DNA from: Karalla daura
Taxonomy: Eukaryota; Chordata; Actinopteri; Chaetodontiformes; Leiognathidae
Reading direction: 5' to 3'
DNA: 64,000 bases
NCBI GenBank assembly: GCA_029224185.1
Contig: CM055200.1
Location: forward strand, 12,639,170 to 12,703,169
Shown here: positions 13,272-24,953 of the stretch, piece after piece
Position numbering within the stretch: the first letter of the stretch is position 1
How the letters are laid out: each line of letters opens with the position of its first letter
Notes under the pieces: model-generated
Database searches by the model: none
What the model was told of the DNA's origin: nothing
The model's input: only the letters and a program-made list of their open reading frames with translations
Position numbers and translations under genes: made by a program

Positions 13272-13857
13272 CTGCCGGGCCGAAGAAAGAAGCCACTGAG
13301 AACCAGACCATAACAGAGTCCATCAAGCACATACAGCTTTACCAGTCACCGCGTCTCTTGCACTGGTTCGAGGCTTCAGCCTGCAAAAACGTTCAAAATG
13401 GTGTTAACTTGTGTAGGTAATTCATGTAATCCCCCCCCCCTTCCCCGTGTTGACATCTTTAGGAATTCGACACGCCGCTTCCACTGCTGAGTACATCTCT
13501 TCTCCAGTCATAAGCCATGGAAGTCTTAGAAGGTAAGGATTTGGCCACAAAACTAATTAAGACTCATCTCGAGAGGCAGGGCTTAGAACAATAGCGGGGC
13601 ACTCGTGGGATCTCTCCTCAAACAGCGCCGCAGACAAAACTGGAGCTTCAGCGGCCGATGCAGAAATGTCCCGGAATCCTCGCACACCTCAATTAATAAA
13701 CAACAGAAAGCTGGGATAAAACTAATTGCCGGCGGTGCTGCTAAGCTTCCAGGACTTCATTTTCGATCAGTCTGCTGCTTAATTCATCAGTGTCACGGAA
13801 AGATGATTAACAATTAAGCGCACGGCTACTGGTGTGCATCTGTAGCTCCCTTGTGTG

Positions 13858-13902
13858 TGCATGTGTGTGTGTGTGTGTGTGCGTGCGTGTGTGTGTGTGT
13901 GT
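13858..13902. repeat. Interrupted GT microsatellite
   Basis: GT units interrupted by GC steps in micu1 intron 1. Confidence 0.93.
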
Positions 13903-14559
13903 TCTTCCCACTGAGGCCTGAAGCTGCCACCTGTCAATACCTTATTAACAATTCAAACATCAATTGTCAAAGAGAGGCCTCAGACAGATTAAAGGAGACA
14001 TGGCAGATGCTAATTGGAGTGTTCCACAGCCCCTGACAGTAGGGACAGAGGGGGGCAGCCATGGACATCATGGTGGTGAAGCCCCAGCGCCTAAGATGCT
14101 ATCACGGAGGCTGAAGTGCCGTTCAGTGGAACAGAGCAACCTCAAAGATGGATCCATTCCCAATTTTTAGATTACAGCAGGCCTCGCTTCTACATGATTA
14201 AATCGCACGGGAGAAAAGCGTCTGCGGAATGATTGTAATGTTATGTAATTAAATGACAAATAACCAAAGCAATTAGTCTTATCTATAAATAGCAAAATGG
14301 AGCCATACTTTTTAAACGCTGACCAGGGAGAACTTATTGAAGCCTCCATCACACCGTGCTTGAAAAGACATTGCTGCTTATTCCTTAATGAGGAGCAGTC
14401 TGAGTCAGCAGGTTACATACAGACACGAGGCAATTCCTTCAGGAGTGGGAAAAAGCAAATCTAGGCTGGAGCTGGGGACGTGGAGCTAGTTTTCTTTTCC
14501 TTCTTGTACGTCATGCATGTCCATTCACTATCCTGCCCCCTCCTCCACTACGGTCTGCT

Positions 14560-14690
14560 GGAGTCCATCTCTGAGGGAAGGGAATACACCCTGGACAGGT
14601 CCCCAGTCGATCACAGGGCGCGCGCACACACACACACACACAAACATACACACCATTCGCTTTCACATTCACACCTCAGGGCATTTTAAA
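14560..14690 (+). repeat. Degenerate dispersed fish repeat, copy 1
   Basis: It contains ACACCCTGGACAGGTC, then CCAGTCGATCACAGGG, a CA run, and ACATTCACACCT. This is the hallmark order of a high-copy dispersed repeat widespread in teleost genomes. A related copy is at 15955-16130. Confidence 0.65.
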
Positions 14691-14879
14691 AGTTAAAATG
14701 CCACCAAAGTACAGTAACAGCCTCCTCAGCTGCACTGTCCATCTGTGCAGAGCAACGGAGAGAATGTGTGTAGAATAACACACATCTGGTGATGTCACCG
14801 GACACTGACAAAAATGACATATTAATGCAGGGATACACATGAAATGTGCATGGGTTGAGGTGGATTTAAGGACCATCCA

Positions 14880-15170
14880 TCTATTCATTTGGATTGGAGG
14901 GTGCATGCACACACACACAAACACACATACTCATATTCACACCTAGTTTCTAGATTCTGGTTTGGAATCTAAAAATGACCTCATCATGCATGTTTCTGGG
15001 GTTAACACACATGGATATATAGGTTTAAAAACAAGTATGGCAAAATCAATCAGAGACTCTGAATAACCTCTAGGTGTGATTGTGAGAGTGAATGGTATGT
15101 GTGCTCTATGATAGACTGGCACTGTGACATTGGCACAAAGGTGGTAAGATGATGGATGGCTGAACTTAGT
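14880..15170. repeat. Degenerate dispersed fish repeat fragments in opposite orientations
   Basis: The left half (ATTCACACCTAGTTTCTAG then CATGCATGTTTCTGGGG) reads in the plus sense. The right half (AGGTGTGATTGTGAGAGTG then a GATGGATGG tail) reads as the same family in the minus sense. Together they look like an inverted pair of fragments. Confidence 0.5.
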
Positions 15171-15590
15171 GTGACATTTGCTCACTGTTTTATGTTAAGA
15201 TCTCTTAACCCTACGCAGCAAAAAAATGAAACCCCAGCCATGTAAGACTAGACGTTTAAGCCAACGCTGTCTAAATCTTCCTTCCTTGTTGAGCATATGT
15301 CAGGTTGTGACCTTGACATAATCAGTCCAGAAAGTCCCAAGACACAACTCAGAATCCCAATAACATCTTCCAGTCTGGTAATACAACAGGACCGCAGCAG
15401 ATCTGCCTGGAACCAGAGTCAATATCACTTTTCATCATCAGAAATTTCTGGTGCCTGACAGTGACATGGTGAGTTACCCTCAAAGGAAGCAAAAACATTT
15501 AAGCAGTGTGAACAGTACACAAAAGTTGGACGACCGTATGATAATAAAACAAAAAGGGACAAAAACAGAGAGGACAGCGGTACCTCAGCG

Positions 15591-15626
15591 ACTGAGGGCA
15601 TAAAACTTTTGTTTTATGCCCTCAGT
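15591..15626. repeat. Perfect hairpin, 16-bp stem, 4-nt loop
   Basis: ACTGAGGGCATAAAAC (15591-15606) is exactly complementary to 15611-15626 across a TTTT loop. Confidence 0.92.
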
Positions 15627-15954
15627 TGAAACTAGTGATGCATTCCTCTCAGGCAACAGTAAATTTGGCAGTTTTAAGATTCTTAACTTTGCACTTTCAC
15701 TGTTGCTCGGATATTTTCTGCCCCTGAGTGGTAAATATAAACACAAGGGATTATTATGAACAGTATTTGGGGGACAGACAGAGAGCAACTGGAAAGACTA
15801 CTGTATGCCTCCAGAAAAATGACAGATGCAGTGACGTCTACATCCTAAGATAAGCTGTAGCACAGCTGTTATGATACGGCACTTAAAACAAATAAAGTTG
15901 AAGTTGAGTTGAAGATGAACTTCCATCATCCTACCCACTTAGTACCCAGTGGTG

Positions 15955-16130
15955 TCACAATGGCCCGATGGAGCCGGGGAACACACCCTGTACAGGTCAC
16001 CAGTCCATGGCAAGGCGCACACACACCATTGCCTCTGACACTCACACCAATTTAAGTTTCAGATCAATCTAAATGTGCATGATTTTGGGCTGTGGGATAA
16101 ACAGACATTGGGAAAATGCAAACAGAAAGG
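15955..16130 (+). repeat. Degenerate dispersed fish repeat, copy 2
   Basis: ACACCCTGTACAGGTCACC is followed by CAGTCCATGGCAAGG, a CA run, CTCACACCAATTTAAG and TGTGCATGATTTTGGGCTG. The order of motifs matches the copy near 14560. Confidence 0.7.
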
Positions 16131-16265
16131 CCTTTCGTCCAATGGGACAGTGCTTCACACCTATGTAGCATCATACTATTGCCAAAGCCTCATCATCTCA
16201 TCGCATCTCATTAGTAGCAATCAGTATAAACACACTGATGACATGTTGATTTTGTCTTAATAATC

Positions 16266-16480
16266 CTGGTCAACAGTGGTCTAGTTCTTAAGGACCTGGA
16301 TTTGTAACGCAAAGATCACAGGTCAGAATCCCTGCACAGTCGAGGTATCTCTGAGCAAGCCACCTGACCCCATATACTCCCAGGTTGCTGTAGTTCCTCT
16401 AGTTTCCCCATTGTGAGAAAGTTTAGTAATATGTTTCGAGGACATATGTAGACAGGGAAGACCAGGGGTCAAACCAGTGG
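16266..16480 (+). repeat. tRNA-derived SINE, degenerate
   Basis: A tRNA-like head carries a box A remnant (TGGTCTAGTTCTTAAGG, from 16277) and a box B remnant (GGTCAGAATCC, 16321-16331) at tRNA-like spacing. It is followed by CTGAGCAAGCCACCTGACCC, a motif common in fish SINE bodies. The right boundary is unclear. Confidence 0.65.
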
Positions 16481-16519
16481 CACAGGCAGTAGAAGATGAC
16501 CAGCAGCCAGGATCATCGG

Positions 16520-16580
16520 AATTTATATTGCACTGGACGTGCAATATAAATTAGATTATCAAGATTATTTGATAATCTAA
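16520..16580. repeat. Two adjacent perfect hairpins
   Basis: Stem 1 pairs 16520-16533 (AATTTATATTGCAC) with 16539-16552, with a 5-nt loop. Stem 2 pairs 16551-16562 (TTAGATTATCAA) with 16569-16580, with a 6-nt loop. The stems share two bases at 16551-16552. Confidence 0.92.
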
Positions 16581-17363
16581 GTATGTGCACAGCTGATGAA
16601 GAGGTCAAATTAGTTTAAAATGAAATAAAAGCAAAGCAAACATGACACAAATTGGCAAACCAATATGCTATGAGTTGTGTTGCGGCTAGAATGTACCTAA
16701 CAACTCTGCCCATACCAAACACACACCTTGGGTACAGAGACACTGGCAGGGTGAACAGCATTCCCAGCTGAGGAGTGACTTTTAGCAGTCACTTATAATA
16801 TAGAAGTTTTACTCTACTCTACCTACCTACTCAACAAACGATACGATTAACAAGACTGCTTTTGAATGAGCTCCAAAGACAGGAGACATCCCTCATTAAT
16901 GATGGTGGACTGGAACCTCAACATGACAGCACACACCAGATGACAGATATACAGAAAAGTAAAACAGGCATAATATTGAGTGATCGCAGCGTTAGATCAG
17001 TGTTTGACATGTTGGAGCATGAAAACCCATCCCCTGAAGTTGCTCCCTTGACCCACCATCCACACGTACCACCAACATTTTGTTTATAGCCCCCACATTA
17101 ACCTCGTTGATTACACTCTGTTGTAATGACGTGAGTGATCGGAGTAAAAAAACACATTTACAGTAACTCGTGTTGTTTTGTTTCACTCATTATTATCAGT
17201 CTGACGAGCTCAGCTATGGTTTGGAGCACAGAGAGGATGCTAGCCCGCTAGCGAGCGGCTAACACTTAACCTCAGGATCAAACGTCTCGCTGCTAGCTCG
17301 ACAGGATAAACTAAGGCTGAAATTAGGGAGATAAACTAAGAGACGGGCTTCGGGTTTACTCAC

Positions 17364-17560
17364 ATCGGCGAGCACAGCAGTCAGTCCAAACACGGTAATG
17401 TATTCAGGCTTTTCAGTGCTTCCTCTCCGGTTCTGCAGAGATGTACAGACCCAGGCAGCAGTTCCGCCTTCACAACAACCGAGCTGACGGAGGAGGAGGA
17501 GGCGGAGGAAGGAGGGAGGAGGGAGGGAGGAGGGAGGACCCTGCTCCCCGCCCACTGCAG
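17364..17560 (-). other. micu1: micu1 non-coding exon 1 and promoter-proximal region
   Basis: On the minus strand a consensus GTGAGT donor (17363-17358) follows GC-rich sequence, and the intron it opens leads to the start-codon exon at 13271. In mammals MICU1 also has a non-coding first exon. The right boundary is uncertain and was set by the CpG-rich block and GC box that end near 17560-17600. The stretch contains a GGAGGA-type purine run on the plus strand at 17488-17540. Confidence 0.6.
17543..17555 (-). promoter_or_regulatory. GC box in the micu1 promoter region
   Basis: GCTCCCCGCCCAC on the plus strand, about 180 bp upstream of the exon 1 donor, fits the Sp/KLF zinc-finger consensus. 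The same 13-base word occurs at 24729-24741 upstream of mcu. The surrounding 17540-17640 is CpG-rich, as expected for a housekeeping promoter without a TATA box. Confidence 0.45.
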
Positions 17561-18504
17561 CCCGGGACCCGGCCCTGTACCCGGCCCACCACCGCTGCCC
17601 CGGAGCCAGCTCAACGACACGCTCTCAACATTTCGAGACGTTAATGACATGTGATACAAATAGGCCATTAAAGGCAAATAGCTCGTAATTGTGTGTGGGA
17701 CAAAACACAATGTCGCCCAAAAACAAATTAACCGTGAGGGGATGTTCTGTTCTCTATTTGTTTCACTTAGAATGTTTAACGCAAAAAAGATGCATATCGT
17801 AAGGTTGCTATAAAAAATATTATAGGCTTATATTAAATTCCACTTTCATTGAGCTAGTTTTTTTTCCACCTACATCTGAGAAAACTATTGTATATTCACA
17901 ATGTTCACAATATTTGACAAACACATATTTCGAGGCAAAATCTCAGATTGACACCCTGATATAATAGAGTACTTTCAATGTTTTAATGGCAGTGAGATTA
18001 AAAAAGTACATTTGAATGGGTTTCGATGGCACATTTTGCACACAGCATCCTGAAGTTTAGCAGTTGTTAGAACTAAGATAAACAACCTTGCCAAAATGTA
18101 TGCCACCTGGATGAACCCACAGCTAAAGTAAAAAGAAATGACAGATGTAAAGTGTGAAAAATGCACTCAATATAACCCAAAGGTTGATCCATGACCAAAC
18201 TGACCCAGGCCATCTCAGACTAGGTTTTCTTCTCCAGGATCAGTTCAGCTGTATAGTTTGTCCACTCTTAATGAAGGCTCACCACATGTTTTACTGTGTC
18301 CACTTGATGATGTCTGTGGGCCTTATCCCGAATGAACATCTTTTCCAGGCCATTGTGATGAAGATTGTGACCAAAAAAGGTCATGTTTCTTCTGGCTATC
18401 TGCTTGCAGAGCATCATTTCATGTTTATTTGTTTAACAATATGTCAATATCTCAATATGGTCTGAACAACTCTGCTGCTGTGGTTAAGATTAAGTGGCAA
18501 ATCG

Positions 18505-18790
18505 ACTTGTTTTTACAGAGCGCTTTTCCAGTCTTCATGGCCACATTTACACCCATTCATACACTAGTGGCGGGGTACCCTATGCATTCTGTCTTGCTTT
18601 AACAAGCAGCTTTACAATAACAATTCACACACTTTCCCACACTCATGACACAGCTTCTGAGGCAGTCTCTGGGCTTCAGTATCTTGCCCAAGGACTCTTC
18701 GACATGAAGGATGCAGCCAGCTGGGATGGAACCACGACCATCCAATCTGTGACTGACTGCACTGGCCCAGAGCCTCAATCACGCACTCCA
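18505..18790 (+). repeat. Degenerate dispersed repeat (SINE/LINE-tail-like)
   Basis: It contains CATTCATACACTAGTGGC, a CACACACTTTCCCACACTC stretch, and AGTATCTTGCCCAAGGACTC followed by TTCGACATG. These words recur in this order in a well-known family of teleost dispersed repeats. It accounts for the 129-codon frame at 18494-18883. Confidence 0.6.
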
Positions 18791-21700
18791 ATATCCAGCG
18801 TGTATTTGAATGGCAAATTATTAATCTGCATCATAATGTGCTTCTCTTCAGCACAGCTCTCCGAATTAATGAGAGTTAAATGAAAAACAGTGTGTTAAGT
18901 AGGCCACTTTTAAAGGCAAAAGAGCTTTGAAATGTGCAGGAAAAGTGCAGTGTTGCCCAACAACATATAAAGTTCACATCTAAATGTGATATTACTGACT
19001 ATAACCTGAGGACTCAGAGACAAACCAGCCAAACTACTTCAAACCATGTGACTTTTACATATTTAATGATTGAAATGTGACTACAAAATGGTGGCATATT
19101 GTGGGTTCACATACTTTAATATGGTTTGTGCTACTGACTGCTGTGAAAATTTAGTCGTGAAAATTCAGCTTGGTGAGGATCTGAAGTACGTTCACAAAGT
19201 CAGGATGTCTTTTTGAGGTTTATTCTTTGCAAAGAAGTCACGCTGTCTAACAGTCTAACAGAGGACATGGCTGTCTGCAGAGCGTGTGACCAAGAGTAGA
19301 GAGAACAGGGAGTTCTAATGGTGTGAGCTGCACCTCAGCACATTCCATGATGTGCAAGTTGTAACAGTCTTATGGAGTCAGGCTCACTACAGACATCAGA
19401 ACCAGTTCTGTCTGGCTGTGAACACGGAAAGGGCAATGACACTGGTGCTGTACTTTGCTGTAGCAGTAACAGGAACACAGACATATGTGAATGTGCGGAT
19501 TTTCCATTACAAAATCCATAGTATTTGAATACACCCTTGGCATTTCTATCTGTTATGACATTTTTTCTTTTTAAAATGACTAAATTAAAATACAAGATTA
19601 GGCTCCTTACCTGTCAAGCATGCCTCGACAGAGCTTCGACACAAAGTGTCTTAGCTCAAATTGACTTTCCTCTTCACATTGTGGCAGTTATAATTGTTGC
19701 CTTAATACTGATATGCTGGCCTGAATGCATAATGTGAAAGGGAAGGCTGGGGAGCTGCTGAGTCGACTGGGGATATGTCAGACAACTGCGGGTTGCAGGA
19801 ACTTGTCAAATCCATTGAGAGTGCAGGTCAAATCTCTGCTGGATGTGACTGTACATCAGTGGTAATGAGTTTATGAATAATGTCAGGGTAGATGACAGTC
19901 ATACACAGCAGTGACGATTGAATACAAACATTAGTTGTGTCACTGATGAAATGGCTGTCATGCCAGGATAACTCAAGTCCACCATCAGACCCAAAGAAAC
20001 AAGTATGTGGATTCAGTGTGCAGCTTTATATCGTAATTCATTTCTGGTAAATCTCACTTGCAAAGGAACCCACAATCACTTCTGTTTCAGTGACAAAAGA
20101 GAGCATACTGAGAACTGCTGGATACTTCTGTGTGTATTGAACTCAGTGGAACAAATTCCTTCTTCTTCTTCAGTGTTGTTTTGATAGAGCTTCCTTACAT
20201 TTTCTAAATATACCGAATGCAGTACTCTGTGGTATCCTGCAGCACTCTGCTGCACCAGGTCACCAGATGCTTGTGACAATTAGTTGGGTATGATGCAGAG
20301 TGCCAGGAATTTTAATGGCGTCCGATTGATTCATAAAACTATAAATGGATGAAAATGGAGCCAAAGGATTCACGATGAGCATGGAAAATATCATACATTA
20401 ACAACTGGAACCCTCCTCTGACAAGTATCTAAGAATCCAGAATCTGAGCATTTTGTCAATGGGTCACTCAATCAATACTGTCATTACAACAAACAAATGG
20501 ACTTGTGGTGAAAAAAGGATGTGGGCATCTGCAGTTCTCCAGAGCTGTTTACTGTGAGCTTGATTGCTGTTTTACAGCTCATACAGCCAATATGCAGGAG
20601 TTACTGCTTTCAATAAAATTTCAGTGAAGTTGGGGTTATCTTAGTCTTGGGACCATTGTAATACCAAACACACACATAGCAACTAATATCACTGATAACT
20701 TATCTCCACTAATCTCTTTATTTTGCAGACAATCTCTGTCTCTCCTCTTCCCTCTTTCCTTGTAAGGAAGGATAAGCAATTACTATGCCTTCAGCGCTCC
20801 GGTGCAGGGTTCATTAATGCTAGCAATTCATCATGAGTCTACAATATGTAATTGTCAACTATTGAATTTTCATATCGAGTTTGAATAGCTTCAGTGCAGC
20901 AGTAATCTCAGCACAGGTGTCCACAATGGCAGAGTGTGTACAGTTCTTATTCAGCACCATTCATCCTGTCTAGCAAGTTTTTCATTATTCTCATAAACAT
21001 GCAAATCAGTTCTTTAAATTGTCAATATTTTGAAGATCAGTACTAAGTGGATCATTTAAAACCAGCCCTGTTGTGTACACCAAAAAGAAACACAATGAAA
21101 ACATGACATATTCAAATGGCATGCAAAATAAAAGGAGTCTCATCAAGAAACATTGAGTCTGAACTAGTGGGAAAGGATTTTTGGAGGAGCCTTGAAGCAG
21201 TTCATCACCAGAGACCTGCCACCCTTACTGTAGTTTTCTAGATGTGGTGGCTTATCATCCTGTCGTGTGTTGTGTTGTGTTTTTTTTGTATCCACAACTG
21301 CATATTCAAGCTTCGCTATGCAGAATGATGAGTGTGCAGATTTTGAAAGTAAAGGCCTATATTAATGCTCTCCTGCTGAAAGCCAAAAAGCTTCTTTGCA
21401 CTCAGTGAAAAAACTTAAAGAGGCGAGTATCCATGAAGGAATTTGACATGCACATATTCACTACTTCACTCTAATGCAGGTCAAACTTAAATGTGGCTTA
21501 AGGTTAAATGTGAATGGCAACTAATTACAGTAGAGCATTGCAGCCTTTTTGCTGCAATGCAACAGAAGCCTATGAGTCTGAGTTAGTTCCTGTCACACTG
21601 CTTTCATGGCAGTGCAAAGGTGGAGCAGCAGATAAGACAGGCCTACAGGAGTGCCTCCACAGCTCAACTGTTTTTTTAGTACATAACAACAGTGTTGCTA

Positions 21701-22416
21701 ACGCTGTGACTTGTGTTTAGCTTAAGAGGATGTCTCACTCTTTGAGTGTTACATTAAGAACACAGTTGTAAATCCCCAGGGGTGTGCTTGCTTTACAGAG
21801 ACCACAGTGGTTTCTTTGCACAGGAGGCAGGTCTCAGCTCATGTTGTTTCACCGTATGAAAAACTACATTGAAACTTGATCCAAGAGTGTGTGTCTGTAT
21901 AAAAGTGGACGTTGGCTCAGGTGAGGATCTGCAGACAGAAGCAGGCTCCAGTTTCAACAGTTATCTGGCTTTGAAGTGCACATCAGCTGTTGTGTGCACA
22001 GGAGTAAGCAAGATATGACAGGCAGCATACCTCACCTAATTATGTCTCTATTTGTTCTATGTATTAGCAGTGTGATGAAATAGGAGTAACACACCCTTGC
22101 ACTTGCTTTGGGCATGACCTTTATGGCACAAGTATGGGAGGAGCTCTTTTGTGTAGCTAGGAGACACATGTACAGACAGCCATACACAAACATACTCTCT
22201 CTCTCTCACACACACATACTCTTATGCACAGAGGCATGCATACACACCCCTTTTTGCGCTATGCTCAATTCATCAATCTCTAACCTCGACATGTAGGTGC
22301 ACATTTTTGTAAAAGCAGACGTATCTTCTTTTGTTTTTGCTGATGGGTAACAACTGTGAAGAAAATGTACCAGCAGAGATTACTGGAATTACTCCGCTCT
22401 TGATTTATTTGAATTT

Positions 22417-22499
22417 GTCATGGTCTCTTTAAATGAGACCATGACATGAGAAATTAAATGACATGAGAAATTAAATGCCAACAAACAATTAATTGTTTG
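22417..22499. repeat. Palindrome cluster with a 17-bp tandem repeat
   Basis: GTCATGGTCTC (22417-22427) pairs with 22435-22445. The 17-bp unit ATGACATGAGAAATTAA is repeated exactly at 22441-22457 and 22458-22474. CAAACAATTAATTGTTTG at 22482-22499 is an 18-bp perfect palindrome. Confidence 0.9.
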
Positions 22500-23913
22500 G
22501 AAGTGGTTTGAATGTATGAGATTTAACTGTGGACTGCAAAGTACATAGCTATAGTATTCACACACATGCCTTCTATAACTTCCTGACTCCTTACATATCT
22601 AATACATATCTCAGTTTGTTGCAGCTTCTTTTGTTTTCACTGCTGACAAACCATGACTAAACACATACTGTCGTGGTACAGTTACAGCAGCACTGTAAGG
22701 GTAAATCACTGCGTAGTGTTTGGCACCTCAAAAAGATATGCTTTGTGAATCGATGCAGCCTTGAGGCTTTAAGCAGGTCCTTGTCCATGGTTGGGAATTT
22801 GCATTTAAATTGCATTGCCCACAAAAGCCTGATGCACTGCACCTGAGGAAGGAGCTGGGTTCTGGGATGAGCTTTGGTGCCATAATATATTAGAAAACAT
22901 GCAATCAACATCAATCTCACCAAAATAAATCTCCATTCTGTTTTGATGTTATTGCTTATTTATTTCTCATTTTCTTGGATTTCAGGTATGACATGATGCC
23001 ACCCTGTATAACTCAGATCAAAGTGTGTTTACGCTTGTACATTAACAATTCAGGAATCGGTGCATGTTATCTGGTCTACTCCATGTCCAATGCAGGTGGG
23101 GCAGGTGATATTCTCAGATACCCTTGGTCAAAGATTATGGAGAACATGTTACATGAGGGAAGTCTCCTTGATATTCATTGACCACACACACACACCCATT
23201 ACCACTCCCATTACCTGTGTTTGCAGTGGTTGAGTGACCCTGGAGAAAACACGGCCACTATCACCTGACAGCTTGCCCTCATGCGTTGCCATTTGGGGCC
23301 ATACTGTCTGAAATTCATTAAAGTGCTTGTAGATCAGAAAGCAGTCTGTGCCGTTTAAAAGTCATCGAAGATCACTTCAATTAGATTTGATCCGGTAGGC
23401 TGTTCTTTTGGGACATAGTCACAAGAGTGACTGAAGGACAAGCTAATATTAGACACAGTTATAGGGGAATGGATGGAGAGGCCAGTGACAGCAGGTCTGC
23501 CAAGACGTAGCCCAACACAGAGTAAATCAGACAAGTTATATTATACCTGCCTCTTTGAAGATAGCTGGAAAGCTTTGAAGTGTGAGTCAGCCAGAGCTGT
23601 AACAGCCATGTTTTTGTTTGCAGTGATGGTTGCACAAATAGGTATACTCAGGTTCACATTTCAGGTTTCAGGTTTCAAGTTGTTTGCCACACACTGATAA
23701 TGAACACATCATTATCAGTAATGATATTCTTGAACTCGGAGTCAACATGGTAAAGAAAACAGAGAATGAGAAAAGAATAGATAGGATGAGATATATGCAC
23801 ATGTGGTATGGGTTTATATTACTGTTATATCATACTTGTGCCTCTGATAACTAATGTACCATTAACATAAAACAGGCCATTACGCTCTACACATTTGTCT
23901 GCATCTCTCTCTC

Positions 23914-24010
23914 TAATAATACAATGATTTTTAGATTAGGCTCGTTTTCCTTTAAATCTCATGCTGTGTCACAGTAAAATCACTTTTAACCACCACCACA
24001 TGTTCCACAC
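23914..24010 (+). repeat. Local direct duplication, left copy
   Basis: It shares an ordered series of words with 24298-24412: TAATAC...ACAATGATT, AGGCTCGTTTT, CATGCTGTGT and AATCACTT...ACCACCACCACATG. Confidence 0.8.
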
Positions 24011-24076
24011 AATATATTCTAGTATTTCCTCAGAGATGACGTTAGCATGAATCACTATGATCTCTGGTGGAATGGA

Positions 24077-24238
<162 letters not shown>

Positions 24239-24297
24239 GATAATGCTGTCAACATTGAAACAGGTCAGGATGTGATGGATTTCTATTTCAGAAGGCA

Positions 24298-24412
24298 TAA
24301 TACCAATACAATGATTAATTAATAGGCTTGTTTTGCTTAAAAAATAAAATAAAATCTCGTGCTGTGTGGCAATAAAATCACTTAAAACCACCACCACCAC
24401 ATGTCCCGCATG
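24298..24412 (+). repeat. Local direct duplication, right copy
   Basis: Diverged copy of 23914-24010 with a small AAAAT expansion and one extra ACC unit. Confidence 0.8.
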
Positions 24413-24599
24413 TTACATTACAGTGAGATAACATATCAATCAGGTAACTGTGGCTTGAAGATCACCGCAGTGAAATCACCACTTCTACTCATTAACCCCC
24501 TATCAAACACACCGCTGGCCAATCACAACACCCACTCGCTTTATGTCCCATATTTCCATTTGAACGATCACTTCTATGTGACCTTCAAGAGAGACGGAG

Positions 24600-24622
24600 G
24601 GAGAGAGAGAGAGAGAGAGAGA
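24600..24622. repeat. GA microsatellite upstream of mcu
   Basis: About 11 GA units, roughly 210 bp upstream of the mcu start codon. More GA-rich DNA follows exon 1 at 24995-25065. Confidence 0.9.
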
Positions 24623-24728
24623 CTGATGCATGTTGGTCTGGCGAGCAAAAAAATCCAACCCGATCAAGAACTACCTTTTGCATACTGGTGCAATACTGGG
24701 CATGTGTGTGCAGCGGTAGTCCAGCCCC

Positions 24729-24741
24729 GCTCCCCGCCCAC
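24729..24741 (+). promoter_or_regulatory. GC box in the mcu promoter region
   Basis: GCTCCCCGCCCAC lies about 93 bp upstream of the mcu start codon in a C-rich region without a TATA box. The word is identical to one in the micu1 promoter region (17543-17555). Confidence 0.45.
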
Positions 24742-24833
24742 CTCCGCTCCCTCCCTCTCTCTCTCTTCCCCCTTCAGTGAGACGCGGTCCGCCCGCAGCA
24801 GAGCCTCTTCTCCGGCGAGCCTCCACTCCAGAG

Positions 24834-24953
24834 ATGGCTGTGAAAGTGTGCAGGTCGGTGCAGCTGCTGCTGTCCCGGAGCGGCGGAGCGGGGGCCGGCA
24901 GCCTGCCCGCACTTGTTGTCTCTTCACAGCGGCACCAGCAGCACATAAGACCG
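24834..24953 (+). CDS. mcu: mcu coding exon 1 (mitochondrial targeting region of the calcium uniporter pore)
   Basis: ATG at 24834 opens 40 codons ending in phase 0 at a CCG/GTGAGT donor. The peptide begins M-A-V-K-V-C-R-S-V-Q-L-L-L-S-R-S and ends S-S-Q-R-H-Q-Q-H-I-R-P. Fish MCU starts very similarly (MAAKVCRSV...LLLSRS), and human has RSLLLLLSS at the start and SRHRQQQHHR at the end of the same exon. The peptide has many Arg and hydrophobic residues and no Asp or Glu, as expected for a presequence cleaved on import. MCU forms the Ca2+ pore of the inner mitochondrial membrane. The start is favoured by GAGATGG context (purine at -3, G at +4). The conserved beta-grasp, coiled-coil and DIME pore exons are not in the window, so the call rests on this exon plus synteny with micu1. 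Confidence 0.88.

Larger units (their letters stand above)
13272..17363 (-). other. micu1: micu1 intron 1 (repeat-rich)
   Basis: About 4.1 kb between the non-coding first exon and the start-codon exon. It holds a GT microsatellite (13858-13902), copies of a dispersed fish repeat (about 14560-14690, 14880-15170 and 15955-16130), a tRNA-derived SINE (about 16266-16480), and three perfect hairpins at 15591-15626, 16520-16552 and 16551-16580. No coding exon was seen. Confidence 0.7.
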
